A DNA stretch of 58,866 nt. Origin: Alphaproteobacteria bacterium. Lineage in GTDB: Bacteria > Pseudomonadota > Alphaproteobacteria > Micavibrionales > Micavibrionaceae. Both the position numbers and the translations under genes were made by a program. The stretch lies in contig WGMJ01000015.1 of the NCBI GenBank assembly GCA_016125135.1, forward strand, positions 1 to 58,866. Direction: 5' to 3'. Under the pieces are notes generated by a model that saw nothing but the letters and a program-made list of their open reading frames with translations, made no database searches and was not told the origin of the DNA. Within the stretch, counting starts at the first letter, position 1; every line of letters begins with the position of its first letter. Below are positions 34,255 to 42,536 of the stretch, in pieces.

Positions 34255-34283
34255 ATGGCGTCCCCACGAGGACTCGAACCTCG
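34255..34283. repeat. attR: right att repeat inside tRNA-Arg
   Basis: The 29-base repeat overlapping the 3' end and T-arm of tRNA-Arg(CCU). It differs from the left copy at 34260 and 34275. Confidence 0.85.
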
Positions 34284-34331
34284 ATCAAAGGTTTAGGAAA
34301 CCCTCGTTTTATCCTGTTAAACTATGGGGAG
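34256..34331 (-). tRNA. tRNA-Arg(CCU)
   Basis: A 76-base tRNA including encoded CCA (34258-34256). Acceptor CTCCCCA pairs with TGGGGAC; anticodon arm AGGGT-TTCCTAA-ACCTT with anticodon CCU; T-arm CGAGG-TTCGAGT-CCTCG. Base 1 to 72 is C opposite C, a mismatch; in the displaced left copy base 72 is G. The 3' end was therefore supplied by the integrative element. Confidence 0.95.
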
Positions 34332-34362
34332 TGGGTTTTGTTATTATAGAACGTACAAATAA

Positions 34363-34393
34363 AAAAAAGAAGGCTGCTAAGGCCTTCTTTTTT
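34363..34393. terminator. Rho-independent terminator
   Basis: Perfect 12-bp stem AAAAAAGAAGGC / GCCTTCTTTTTT with loop TGCTAAG. It follows the stop of the gene at 34415-35275 on the minus strand and can act in both directions. Confidence 0.85.
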
Positions 34394-34414
34394 AGGTTAT
34401 AGCTGTCACTGTGC

Positions 34415-35275
34415 CTATTTGGGTGTAATTGTGAATACGGCACCCGGTTGCTCTGCATTACGTGATTGAAACTTCAGATCAATACCGCGTAGCTCATCAC
34501 GGCGGAAGAAAAAGTTGAACAGGTTCCAGTTTCCGCGCGAAGGACGTACTTTGAGATCGTCTGTATAGGCGACAACGCCTGGTCCATTATAGTCAACGTG
34601 CGTTGAATCGTCTCTATCAAGCGCCGAGTTACTGTTCACGCCGAGGAGTACAACGCCTGAAGATTCAACAACCATCTTTTTCTCGCCGACAGGCGATTTG
34701 GTAAAGCTCATCCCCCACATTGTAACTGGCGCACTGTGCCACAGATGCTTCGGTGCAATATAAGGCGTTAGGCCATTTACATGCTCGCCACCGGCAAATG
34801 CCCCCTTGATTGAAATAAGGCGGCCAATATTTTCGCCCTTTCTTTTGTGGTTATTGAGGTCAACCGCACGCAGAGAAACGCCCTCACGCGGACGTAATGT
34901 GACCTTTAAGCGCGCTGTTTTAGAGTGGTTGGTGAATTTTGATAGGTTTCTGCTGGCGCCTGCTTGTGCGCGGCGATTAAAGGCATAGCCAGCAAAGGGG
35001 ATGGCATAGCTGGCCATTGTTTTAAATTTGCTTATTAAACTGCCGCGCCAACCCTCTTTTTGTGTACCGCTATAACCAAAATCGACATCAGACGTTTCAC
35101 CACGCTCACGGCTTAAAGGCTTTTTGATAAGGCGTGGATCATAAATGAAAGTTTGACCTGGCGCGAGATCAAGCTCAATTGCGCCGTTGCCGCCATAGTT
35201 TGAATTAACGTGAAAAACATTGCCTGTTGCCGATTGAAAGATTTCTTCGGCGCTGGCTGTATTTGTTGTTGCCAT
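34415..35275 (-). CDS. Hypothetical protein, 286 aa (possible AIM24-like)
   Basis: Unrecognised cytosolic protein without signal peptide. Beta-rich and Gly-rich; the stretch VVLLGVNSNSALDRDDSTHVDYNGPGVVAYTDDLKVR resembles the repeated pattern of the AIM24/TIGR00266 family, but the match is weak. A terminator follows; the 165-base gap before the divergent 306-aa gene has no clear features. Function unknown. Confidence 0.55.
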   Translation of the reverse strand: MATTNTASAEEIFQSATGNVFHVNSNYGGNGAIELDLAPGQTFIYDPRLIKKPLSRERGETSDVDFGYSGTQKEGWRGSLISKFKTMASYAIPFAGYAFNRRAQAGASRNLSKFTNHSKTARLKVTLRPREGVSLRAVDLNNHKRKGENIGRLISIKGAFAGGEHVNGLTPYIAPKHLWHSAPVTMWGMSFTKSPVGEKKMVVESSGVVLLGVNSNSALDRDDSTHVDYNGPGVVAYTDDLKVRPSRGNWNLFNFFFRRDELRGIDLKFQSRNAEQPGAVFTITPK

Positions 35276-35440
35276 TTTTTCTCACCCTGCTGTTACCATA
35301 AAAACAACATGCGAACGTGAAAAAGTCAATTTAATATTGGGATAAAATCAACAGGCGCCTATGGAGCCCCTGCAAATTAAGTGGCATATTTACATAACAT
35401 TAACCATCTTTTTATTATGATGGCGCTATAAGGGAAAGTT

Positions 35441-36361
35441 ATGCCTGACCTCACCAAAGCTTTTATGCATCCGCAGATTTTGCAGCAAGCGGAACAATAT
35501 GCAGCATTTTTTCAGGATGCCGCAACGCGTTTATATGGTGAAGGTGGCTTAAGACTGAATAACACCCCGCCGGATTGGCAGCCAGCGACTGATGCGATTA
35601 AAAATGCATTTGCAATTCCACCATGGGCGGGGTCAACACAGTGGGAGGGGCTTGATCATGAAGTCGTTGCGCCCATGTTAAATGAATGGCTGGGCAAGTA
35701 TGAATCGCTTTCCGTTGCTAGTTACGGCTGGGCCGAGTGTACAGGTGTTGCCTTTGACGCTGTTGTATCAGGCGGTGACGAAAGAAGAATTTTTACGATT
35801 ATTGTCGAGCCAGCGGAAAGCAGATTTTTTGAGCGCACATGGTGTCCGTTTGTGCAGCAGCCTTGCGCACAAGAAGAGGTGGATTTGGGAGACTTCCGGT
35901 TTACTATGCGCGAAGCGGAAGCGATCGAGATGCTTGATTTCCTTGTAGAGCCTACCGAAGGCGGAACGCTGCTGGGCGAAGAGAATTATCCGCCTGCTGG
36001 GTATAAGGATTTTTTAAATAACGTGATTTTACGGGACACCCCTTTTGTTGTAACAAGACAAATAGACATTTGTGTTCTTCGCGATGGTACGCCGTTATTC
36101 GCGGGGTTTGATCCAATTCAGGTGCGGGTCGAGTGCAAGGCCGAGCATGAAAAACGGCAATGGGATGCGTCTTATCAGCAAGAAGTCATGGCACAGATCG
36201 CACGAAACTGTGAAGGCTTGCCCGAAATATTGTGCCCTGTTGTGCGTGGAAATGACGGTAATTACATGCTGAGACAGGACGTGATGCGTGATGTCGCGCA
36301 ACTTGAGCAGACGGCCGGTTTTTCAGGTGTGGCTATGAACAGGGTGGAGAGTAAGCCTTAA
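35441..36361 (+). CDS. Hypothetical protein, 306 aa
   Basis: Not recognised. No signal peptide or membrane segment. It begins at ATG 35441 after AAGGGAAAG. Mixed alpha/beta, with several Cys and Trp (TWCPFVQQPCAQEEV) and an internal VECKAEHEKRQWD. Divergent from the preceding gene and convergent with the coiled-coil envelope gene downstream, with seven bases between stops. Confidence 0.6.
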   Translation: MPDLTKAFMHPQILQQAEQYAAFFQDAATRLYGEGGLRLNNTPPDWQPATDAIKNAFAIPPWAGSTQWEGLDHEVVAPMLNEWLGKYESLSVASYGWAECTGVAFDAVVSGGDERRIFTIIVEPAESRFFERTWCPFVQQPCAQEEVDLGDFRFTMREAEAIEMLDFLVEPTEGGTLLGEENYPPAGYKDFLNNVILRDTPFVVTRQIDICVLRDGTPLFAGFDPIQVRVECKAEHEKRQWDASYQQEVMAQIARNCEGLPEILCPVVRGNDGNYMLRQDVMRDVAQLEQTAGFSGVAMNRVESKP

Positions 36362-36367
36362 GCTGTT

Positions 36368-37528
36368 TTATCGCACGTAAATATGGACTTCGCCGCTTTG
36401 GACAGTCGTGCTTGGTGTGTAGGTAATGTCTACGCGCTCGGCCTCAAGCCCCATTTGCGCCAGTGAGCGTAATACCTTATCAGCGTTACGGCGGGCTTTG
36501 CTGCTTTCAATGGCCGCGCTGGCAGCATTACCGCTAGACGGGTAAACGGCTACAATCTCGTAGCGGGAGCGTGGGTATTTCTCGAGCGCATCCCGAATGG
36601 CGGAATTCACAGACTCTTCATATTTCACATCGGCGCGGTCAAAGCGGATTTTTGCGAGCGGGCGTGGGTTCGCAGGTGTTGGTGCCATCGCAGGTGTCGA
36701 AGTGAGCGCAACTTGCTCGACTGTACCACCAACAGGGCCACCAGCTGCGGCAATGTTTGCTGTTGCCTGATTATAAATAAGGTTCGACAGGCTCTTGCCG
36801 TACAGATCGCCTTTCGCAACACCAAGGCTGAGTGTTTGCAGGTTTGCAGTTTCAGCGCGCAGATAAAGTGTCGCGCGTGCCAGATTGTCGGTAATGCGGT
36901 TTGCAAGGCGCTCAACAAAAACAAGCGCTGTTTGTACGCCGTCTTCAATTTGTGCAAGGCGAATATGGTCTTCATCAAGTGCGCCGGAAACAGCATAGGC
37001 CGAGCGTGTTGATTCAAGCAGGAACGCCGCTTCTGATGAAAGGTTTGAAGCTTCAACAGAGAGTGTATTCAAGCCGGCTTGCTGTGCTTCCAGCGAGCTG
37101 AGATTTTGTTGTGCCGAGTTTAAACGCGCAACAAGGCGTGGGTTGCCCGGCGTTGTACCAGCTTGCAATTGTGTATTGATGGTTGCGACATCGGCGTAGT
37201 ATGACGCTGCAACAGTTGTTTCCTGTGTTTCAATTGCGTTCAGACGGTTTGTCATGTTCGCAACTTTTGTTTGCACACTTGTCAGTTGGTTTTGCAAATT
37301 TGCAATTTGTCCTGCAACCATACTTTGGCCACCTGTCAGTGACGAAATAATCTGGTCACCAGAAACAGTTGGGTATTGTGTGGGGCGTGCGTAAATTTGT
37401 TCGTAAATATCAGACGGCAAAGGTTGGTCTGAAATAACAAGGGAAGGGCCGTTCGCTGCCATAACAGGTGAGGCCGCTAACAAAACAGCAGCAGAAGCTA
37501 GGAAACGGGCAAGAATTCGAGTGCGCAT
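36368..37528 (-). CDS. Exported coiled-coil protein with OmpA-like C-terminus
   Basis: 386 residues with a cleavable signal peptide (MRTRILARFLASAAVLLAASPVMA-A). Residues about 70-160 are a Gln/Asn/Leu-rich coiled coil (AGQIANLQNQLTSVQTKVANM). The C-terminal ~95 residues (KIRFDRADVKYEESVNSAIRDAL ... ARRNADKVLRSLAQMGLEAERVDITY) look like a peptidoglycan-associated OmpA-like fold, though the classical motif is not complete. Probably a periplasmic or outer-membrane-linked protein. Function not assigned. Confidence 0.6.
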   Translation of the reverse strand: MRTRILARFLASAAVLLAASPVMAANGPSLVISDQPLPSDIYEQIYARPTQYPTVSGDQIISSLTGGQSMVAGQIANLQNQLTSVQTKVANMTNRLNAIETQETTVAASYYADVATINTQLQAGTTPGNPRLVARLNSAQQNLSSLEAQQAGLNTLSVEASNLSSEAAFLLESTRSAYAVSGALDEDHIRLAQIEDGVQTALVFVERLANRITDNLARATLYLRAETANLQTLSLGVAKGDLYGKSLSNLIYNQATANIAAAGGPVGGTVEQVALTSTPAMAPTPANPRPLAKIRFDRADVKYEESVNSAIRDALEKYPRSRYEIVAVYPSSGNAASAAIESSKARRNADKVLRSLAQMGLEAERVDITYTPSTTVQSGEVHIYVR

Positions 37529-37698
37529 GGAGGCTTTAACCTATTGATTCTCCGAAGTTTACACGCTGACATAACCCCATACAACCCGCTTTTTGGCACT
37601 TTGTATGGCTATAAACAGCAATATTCTTGCAATTTCATAAAGGCTCGGCTAGGTTCTTGCAATCATTTTCAGGGGAACCCTTGAAAAATTTATGGTAT

Positions 37699-37775
37699 TC
37701 GCCCGTAGCTCAATTGGATAGAGCATCTGACTACGGATCAGAAGGTTAGGAGTTCGAATCTCTTCGGGCGAGCCA
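37699..37775 (+). tRNA. tRNA-Arg(ACG)
   Basis: 77 bases with encoded CCA. Acceptor TCGCCCG pairs perfectly with CGGGCGA; anticodon arm TCTGA-CTACGGA-TCAGA gives ACG; T-arm has TTCGAAT. Decodes CGN Arg codons after deamination of A34. Confidence 0.97.
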
Positions 37776-37789
37776 TTTTTGGTAATTTT

Positions 37790-38005
37790 ATGAAAAATAT
37801 ATCCCTCATATTATGCCTGCTGTTGGTAGGCTGTTTTTCTACCAAGATCGCCGGTAATGAAAAATACGTGGCCATAAGTACGCTGAGCCTGACAAATGCT
37901 GCTGGTCATGAGGAGGCACAGGCCCATTGTAGCCAGTACGGGAAGTCGGCTGTGCCGCGCAACCGTAAAATCGAAAAAGACGTCATCATTTTCGACTGTA
38001 AATAA
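37790..38005 (+). CDS. Small lipoprotein, 71 aa
   Basis: Starts 14 bases after tRNA-Arg(ACG). A short hydrophobic leader ends in the lipobox LVGC (MKNISLILCLLLVGC), so Cys15 is likely lipidated. Mature part of about 57 residues has two Cys and is unrecognised. Ends 58 bases before the GH31 gene. Confidence 0.65.
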   Translation: MKNISLILCLLLVGCFSTKIAGNEKYVAISTLSLTNAAGHEEAQAHCSQYGKSAVPRNRKIEKDVIIFDCK

Positions 38006-38063
38006 ACCCCTCTATATTGCTGCGCATCTTGCTATTTAGCCGTCTGTTATCCCATAAATAGCC

Positions 38064-40139
38064 ATGCACAATGCCTCTCTTGCCGCGCCACCACAGTTTC
38101 GGATTGCTTTCGAAACACAAGGTCATTTGGAGCTTTTATCGGATGGTTTCACGGCGCATATTTTTGTGCTGGAGGAAGATATTATCCGCGTTGCTGTTTT
38201 GCCTGATGATAAATGGAAGCAACCAAACACGTGGACAATTGCTTGCGGGGCCGATGATGTCCCCTACGAAGGCCGCCCGCGTATGGATGTTTCAGGCTTT
38301 ACATGCCCAGCCTATAAAAAAACAGAACAAGATAACTCCCTTTTAATTGAAACCCAGCAACTGCGTTTGCATATAAACATGAACGGTTTTTTCTGCACAT
38401 GGGAAATGAAACGAAACGGTGAGTGGGTTTCAATTGCGCGTGACAGATCTACCCAAGCCTATAATTTCGGCTGGTGGGGTGAGGGCGTGTATCACTACCT
38501 CGCACGTGATGAAGCAGAGAAATATTTTGGTCTGGGTGAATGCAGTGGCGATATGAACCGCGCCGAGCGTGCTCTCAAACTTTCGAATACAGATGCAATG
38601 GGCTATAACGCGCGGCTTTCACAACCGCTTTATAAACATATCCCGTTTTATATCACGTGTAAGGATCAAGCAGCTTTTGGTTTGTTCTATGATACATTTT
38701 CGGATTGCGAGTTTGATTTTGGCTGTTACCGCTCGAATTACCATGGGCTATTTCGTAAGTTTACGGCAAAGCATGGTGACCTTGATTATTATATGATCGC
38801 AGGGCCAACGACGGCGGACGTTACAAAGCGCTTTACATGGCTGACAGGCCGACCAGCTTTGATGCCTGAGTGGAGTTTAGGCTATTCCGGCTCAACGATG
38901 AGCTATACAGATGCGCCGAATGCACAAGAGCGGATGAATGAGTTTATCGATAAATGTAAAGAGCATGATATTGACTGTAGCTCGTTTCATTTGTCATCAG
39001 GCTATACATCGATTGGTAAAAAGCGCTACGTATTTAACTGGAACCGTGAAAAATTCCCGGACCCTGCAGCCTTTGTAAAACATTATGCCGATAATGGCAT
39101 TAAACTGTTACCGAATATCAAGCCTTGTCTCCTGCGAGATCACCCCCAATTTGAAACCTGTGCAGCAGAAGACATGTTTATAAACGGTGCAGATGGTAAA
39201 CCATTATTGGTACAATTCTGGGACGAGCTGGGGGCCTATCTTGATTTCAGAAAGCCGCAAACGCGGTATTGGTGGCAGCAAAATATCAAAGAGCAACTGC
39301 TTTCTTACGGCATGGCTGCAATGTGGAATGATAATAATGAGTTTGAGCTGCCTGAAAATTGTGAGGCCGCACAGTCAAAGCCTTTGCAAACCTTACTGAT
39401 GTTAAAGTCCTCCCTGCAGGCACAAAAAGAATTCGCGCCTGATACACAGCAATTCATGGTATCACGTGCGGGCTTTGCCGGTATGCAGCGCTATGTACAA
39501 ACATGGTCGGGTGATAATTACACGTCATGGGAAACACTGAAATATAATATCAAAATGGGTTTGGGGCTTGCACTTTCAGGCGTATCCAACACGGGGCATG
39601 ATGTCGGTGGTTTCTGGGGGCCAATGCCTGACCCCGAGCTTTTTGTCCGCTGGGTTGAATGTTGTATTTTCATGCCGCGCTTTTCTATCCACTCATGGAA
39701 TACAGATGGCACAGCCAATGAACCCTGGATGCATGAGAGCGTAACGCATCATGTACATGATCTGATCAAATTGCGGTCGCGCCTTGCGCCCTATATGGCC
39801 GATCTTATGAAGCGCTCCCATGAAAATTTCGAGCCAATGATGCGCCCTACTTTTTATGATTTCCCTGAAGACGGCCGCTGTTACGAAGAGAATGATGAAT
39901 TTATGCTGGGGCCAGACCTGTTGATAGCGCCCGTTGTAGATACAGGGCAAACAGAGCGCAGGCTTTATTTGCCGAAAGGAACAGCGTGGCGCAATTTCTA
40001 TACAAATGAAATTATAGAAGGCGGGGAGGAAGTTGTTATGCCTGCGCCACTAGGTATTCCACCGCTTTTTGCCGATATACGCAGTAATATGCTTGGTGTA
40101 GTTCTCGTGGTTAATGATAATTCTTCGGCAGCGGCCTAA
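38064..40139 (+). CDS. Glycoside hydrolase family 31 protein
   Basis: GH31 alpha-glucosidase/alpha-xylosidase-like enzyme of 691 residues. The beta/alpha-barrel has the nucleophile Asp423 in AAMWNDNNEFELP and the acid/base Asp484 in TWSGDNYTSWE; RYWWQQNI and GVSNTGHDVGGFWG follow the family pattern. N-terminal ~250 residues are the galactose-mutarotase-like domain. No signal peptide, so cytosolic. Substrate (alpha-glucan, alpha-xyloside or other) cannot be fixed. Its stop overlaps the convergent gene by four bases. It seems to stand alone with no sugar transporter nearby. Confidence 0.92.
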   Translation: MHNASLAAPPQFRIAFETQGHLELLSDGFTAHIFVLEEDIIRVAVLPDDKWKQPNTWTIACGADDVPYEGRPRMDVSGFTCPAYKKTEQDNSLLIETQQLRLHINMNGFFCTWEMKRNGEWVSIARDRSTQAYNFGWWGEGVYHYLARDEAEKYFGLGECSGDMNRAERALKLSNTDAMGYNARLSQPLYKHIPFYITCKDQAAFGLFYDTFSDCEFDFGCYRSNYHGLFRKFTAKHGDLDYYMIAGPTTADVTKRFTWLTGRPALMPEWSLGYSGSTMSYTDAPNAQERMNEFIDKCKEHDIDCSSFHLSSGYTSIGKKRYVFNWNREKFPDPAAFVKHYADNGIKLLPNIKPCLLRDHPQFETCAAEDMFINGADGKPLLVQFWDELGAYLDFRKPQTRYWWQQNIKEQLLSYGMAAMWNDNNEFELPENCEAAQSKPLQTLLMLKSSLQAQKEFAPDTQQFMVSRAGFAGMQRYVQTWSGDNYTSWETLKYNIKMGLGLALSGVSNTGHDVGGFWGPMPDPELFVRWVECCIFMPRFSIHSWNTDGTANEPWMHESVTHHVHDLIKLRSRLAPYMADLMKRSHENFEPMMRPTFYDFPEDGRCYEENDEFMLGPDLLIAPVVDTGQTERRLYLPKGTAWRNFYTNEIIEGGEEVVMPAPLGIPPLFADIRSNMLGVVLVVNDNSSAAA

Positions 40140-42376
40140 GAAGATGGTTTTATAACGCCGCCATAGCGAAAACTCTGACGTTCTTCCAATCTTGCCGCAG
40201 TAACCTGGCGATCAATATCCTTAAGGGCATTTTTAACGATGCCTTTTCTGTCGGTCGTTGCCTGTTTAATTGTGTTTTTAATAAAGCCACTCTTGTTGAC
40301 GAGTGCAGCCGCCAGGCCGGCAATACCCATTTTTTCAAATTGTCTGCCTGCTTGTGCAAGGATTTCGGCTGCGTCTATTTTAATGGCATCAATCACTGCG
40401 GGGTCAGGTTCAAGGTCTAGTAGTTCCCGCCCCGCGCTAATAAGCCTGATCTGGTATTCCAGTTCTTGTCCACTCCGCAATACAGAGTTTTTTTCAGTAT
40501 GCCATTTTGTTCTTTTTTCCCACGCTTCATAATTTTTCAAGCTGGCATTTTGTGGTTCTTTAGTTGCGTATTCATCGCATAACGCCAATGCGCGTAAGGC
40601 GATTTGCGCCGAGAGAATTACATCTGGAATATCTCTGGTAGTGACCCCGAAAACGCCCCATTTTCGTGCAAGATTCATCGTCAAAAGCGCAGGTGTTTGG
40701 TCACGGATAAGAACACTTGGGCGGTCTGCGGGGTCAATCGGAGAAAGCTCCAGTTTTATATCGGACGTTAATGCCAAAAAGTCAGCAGGATCACTACTTT
40801 GCTCTAATTGCGCTAGAATGTGGGCTGGATTTTGTCCTGGTGTATTCAAGAGCGCGTCAATGCGGGCTTGCTGCTCAAGAACAGGCGTCAGAGAAATTCC
40901 TAGAATATTTTCAACAATCTGCCCGCACGGCATCTTTAATATGCGCAATGTTTGCTCATCGGTCAGATTTGCTGCCAATTGCATGGCCAATGGAACGTCA
41001 TTGATATCGAAGTGTTTGATTTCCCCGTTGCGAATATAGGAGGCAAGGATATTTTTATCTGTGACCTTGTCCAGGCGCAAAATACCATGAATTTTCTGTA
41101 GGCGTTGCGCCGCGCTCATGCGCTGGTCGATTGTTTCTACGCTATCTCCCGCTTGTGGCCTCTCCTCGACAATCATAACGCCAGCTCCATGAGCATAAAA
41201 GCCATCACGGCTGTTTTCCAGTGTAGCAATGGCGGCATCAGGGTGCGCCGCCAAAGCAAAAGCGGTGGAGGCTTTTATCTGTCCGGGTATACGGGTTTCG
41301 TTGAACAGAGCAGTGGTTTCTTTGTAAATCGTATCTTTAAGTGCTGCCAAGGCTTCGTGCGTAATATCAGGAATGATGAGATCATATAAGCCACCGCCAC
41401 GCGTTACCAGCTTTGCGGCCGGATAGGGCTGTATAGCATCCTCGATAATCTTGAGGGTGGGGATGATGATTTTCTGGTCAACGCCTTCATTCGTAAAGGC
41501 TTTATTCAATGCTGTCAGATTGTGAACATCAAAACGGAGAATGGCGCTGTTTTCCTGCGGAAGTATATTCTCGCAAACATCATAGTAATATTCTTTTGGA
41601 AGTGCGAAACTGGTTATGGGTGAAACTTCTGTATTTTCTACAATCGTTTTCAATGCATCCGTCAATACAGGGCCTGTATATTGTCCGAACTCTTTGAAAA
41701 CACTATTAATAAAAGAGTCAATCCTTTCATCGGATTCAAGGCTATGGAATTTCTCGGCAGCTATTACTACAGCATCTTTATCTTCAACATGTGTGCTCTT
41801 CCACTCTTCAATAAATGCGAAGGCAGCTGTTTTGGCGCTTTCAATATCTGTATGCGCTGCTCCAATTTCTGTAGAGGAAAGCTTAAGCCCTGCACCAGAA
41901 GGTCTTTTACGGCCTTTGCTATGGACAAGTGTCCCGAACCTTCCCGCCTTAACATGCTCCCCGATATGTCCTTCGGTGCGACGTAAAGCATCTGCAAGGG
42001 CCTCTTTGCTTACGCCCGTTATAAAAAAGGCCAACTCGTCACCGTTCGAACGAAATCCAACTAATGAATGTGATGGCGGATCAAGATCAAGTGCCGGGTT
42101 TGCAGTGTGGAGGTAATGTTGCAAGATCAGAACGATCGCTCGCATCAGTCTGTCGGCGCGTTCTTTACCCAATGCTTTATTTGCTTGCCCAAGATTAAGG
42201 AAGTCGCCAACAATCATATGGCTTGTAATGTGATCCTGCCCGCGCAAGGAATTGAAAATTGCCTGCTCTATATCCTTATTGATTAGCAAACCCGAGGCAG
42301 GGTCGGTGTAGCGCGCGAGCATCTGTTCATAGCCCTGCGTTGCGGAATCCTCATTAGGTCCAGCCTCTTCTCCCAT
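40136..42376 (-). CDS. Protein with tandem degenerate GGDEF-like domains
   Basis: Large (746-residue) cytosolic protein. The N-terminal region has TDPASGLLINKDIEQAIFN and then FRSNGDELAFFITG at about 108-121: SNGDEL replaces the catalytic GGDEF, so diguanylate cyclase activity is doubtful. A second region (about 275-345) has ILRFDVHNLTALNKAF and LVTRGGGLYDLIIP, another degenerate signature. The C-terminal ~350 residues are helical and unrecognised. It could be a c-di-GMP sensor or a nucleotide-binding regulator. Divergent from uvrB. Confidence 0.6.
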   Translation of the reverse strand: MGEEAGPNEDSATQGYEQMLARYTDPASGLLINKDIEQAIFNSLRGQDHITSHMIVGDFLNLGQANKALGKERADRLMRAIVLILQHYLHTANPALDLDPPSHSLVGFRSNGDELAFFITGVSKEALADALRRTEGHIGEHVKAGRFGTLVHSKGRKRPSGAGLKLSSTEIGAAHTDIESAKTAAFAFIEEWKSTHVEDKDAVVIAAEKFHSLESDERIDSFINSVFKEFGQYTGPVLTDALKTIVENTEVSPITSFALPKEYYYDVCENILPQENSAILRFDVHNLTALNKAFTNEGVDQKIIIPTLKIIEDAIQPYPAAKLVTRGGGLYDLIIPDITHEALAALKDTIYKETTALFNETRIPGQIKASTAFALAAHPDAAIATLENSRDGFYAHGAGVMIVEERPQAGDSVETIDQRMSAAQRLQKIHGILRLDKVTDKNILASYIRNGEIKHFDINDVPLAMQLAANLTDEQTLRILKMPCGQIVENILGISLTPVLEQQARIDALLNTPGQNPAHILAQLEQSSDPADFLALTSDIKLELSPIDPADRPSVLIRDQTPALLTMNLARKWGVFGVTTRDIPDVILSAQIALRALALCDEYATKEPQNASLKNYEAWEKRTKWHTEKNSVLRSGQELEYQIRLISAGRELLDLEPDPAVIDAIKIDAAEILAQAGRQFEKMGIAGLAAALVNKSGFIKNTIKQATTDRKGIVKNALKDIDRQVTAARLEERQSFRYGGVIKPSS

Positions 42377-42437
42377 GCCTCTATCCTATAGAGAGCCTGT
42401 TAATATTATGTTATTATGGCAAAAAAGTATATTTTCC

Positions 42438-42466
42438 TTGACAATTAGGAATTTTTATTTAATGAT
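42438..42466 (+). promoter_or_regulatory. Candidate sigma-70 promoter for uvrB
   Basis: TTGACA (42438-42443), a 17-base spacer and AATGAT (42461-42466; four of six match). It lies 71 bases upstream of the uvrB start. I see no alphaproteobacterial LexA box (GTTC-N7-GTTC) in this gap. Confidence 0.45.
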
Positions 42467-42536
42467 TGCTTTGCCAGGCCATAAATGTGTCCAGAATTTG
42501 CAAACGACATAAAGGCCTCTATGTTGCTACAAACAT

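Larger units (their letters stand above)
28356..34283. mobile_element. Integrative element in tRNA-Arg(CCU) 3' end, ~5.9 kb
   Basis: Bounded by a 29-bp imperfect direct repeat: 28356-28384 and 34255-34283, with two mismatches. The right copy forms the 3' end of tRNA-Arg(CCU); the left copy is a displaced tRNA end directly after thrC. The tyrosine integrase lies next to the tRNA, as usual for this class of island. The interior is visibly AT-richer than the flanks. It carries integrase, GIY-YIG protein, XRE regulator, lipoprotein, two membrane proteins and a polymerase-like protein. No relaxase, helicase, primase or structural phage gene is present. An orphan satellite or mini-ICE-like element is the best description. 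Confidence 0.88.
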
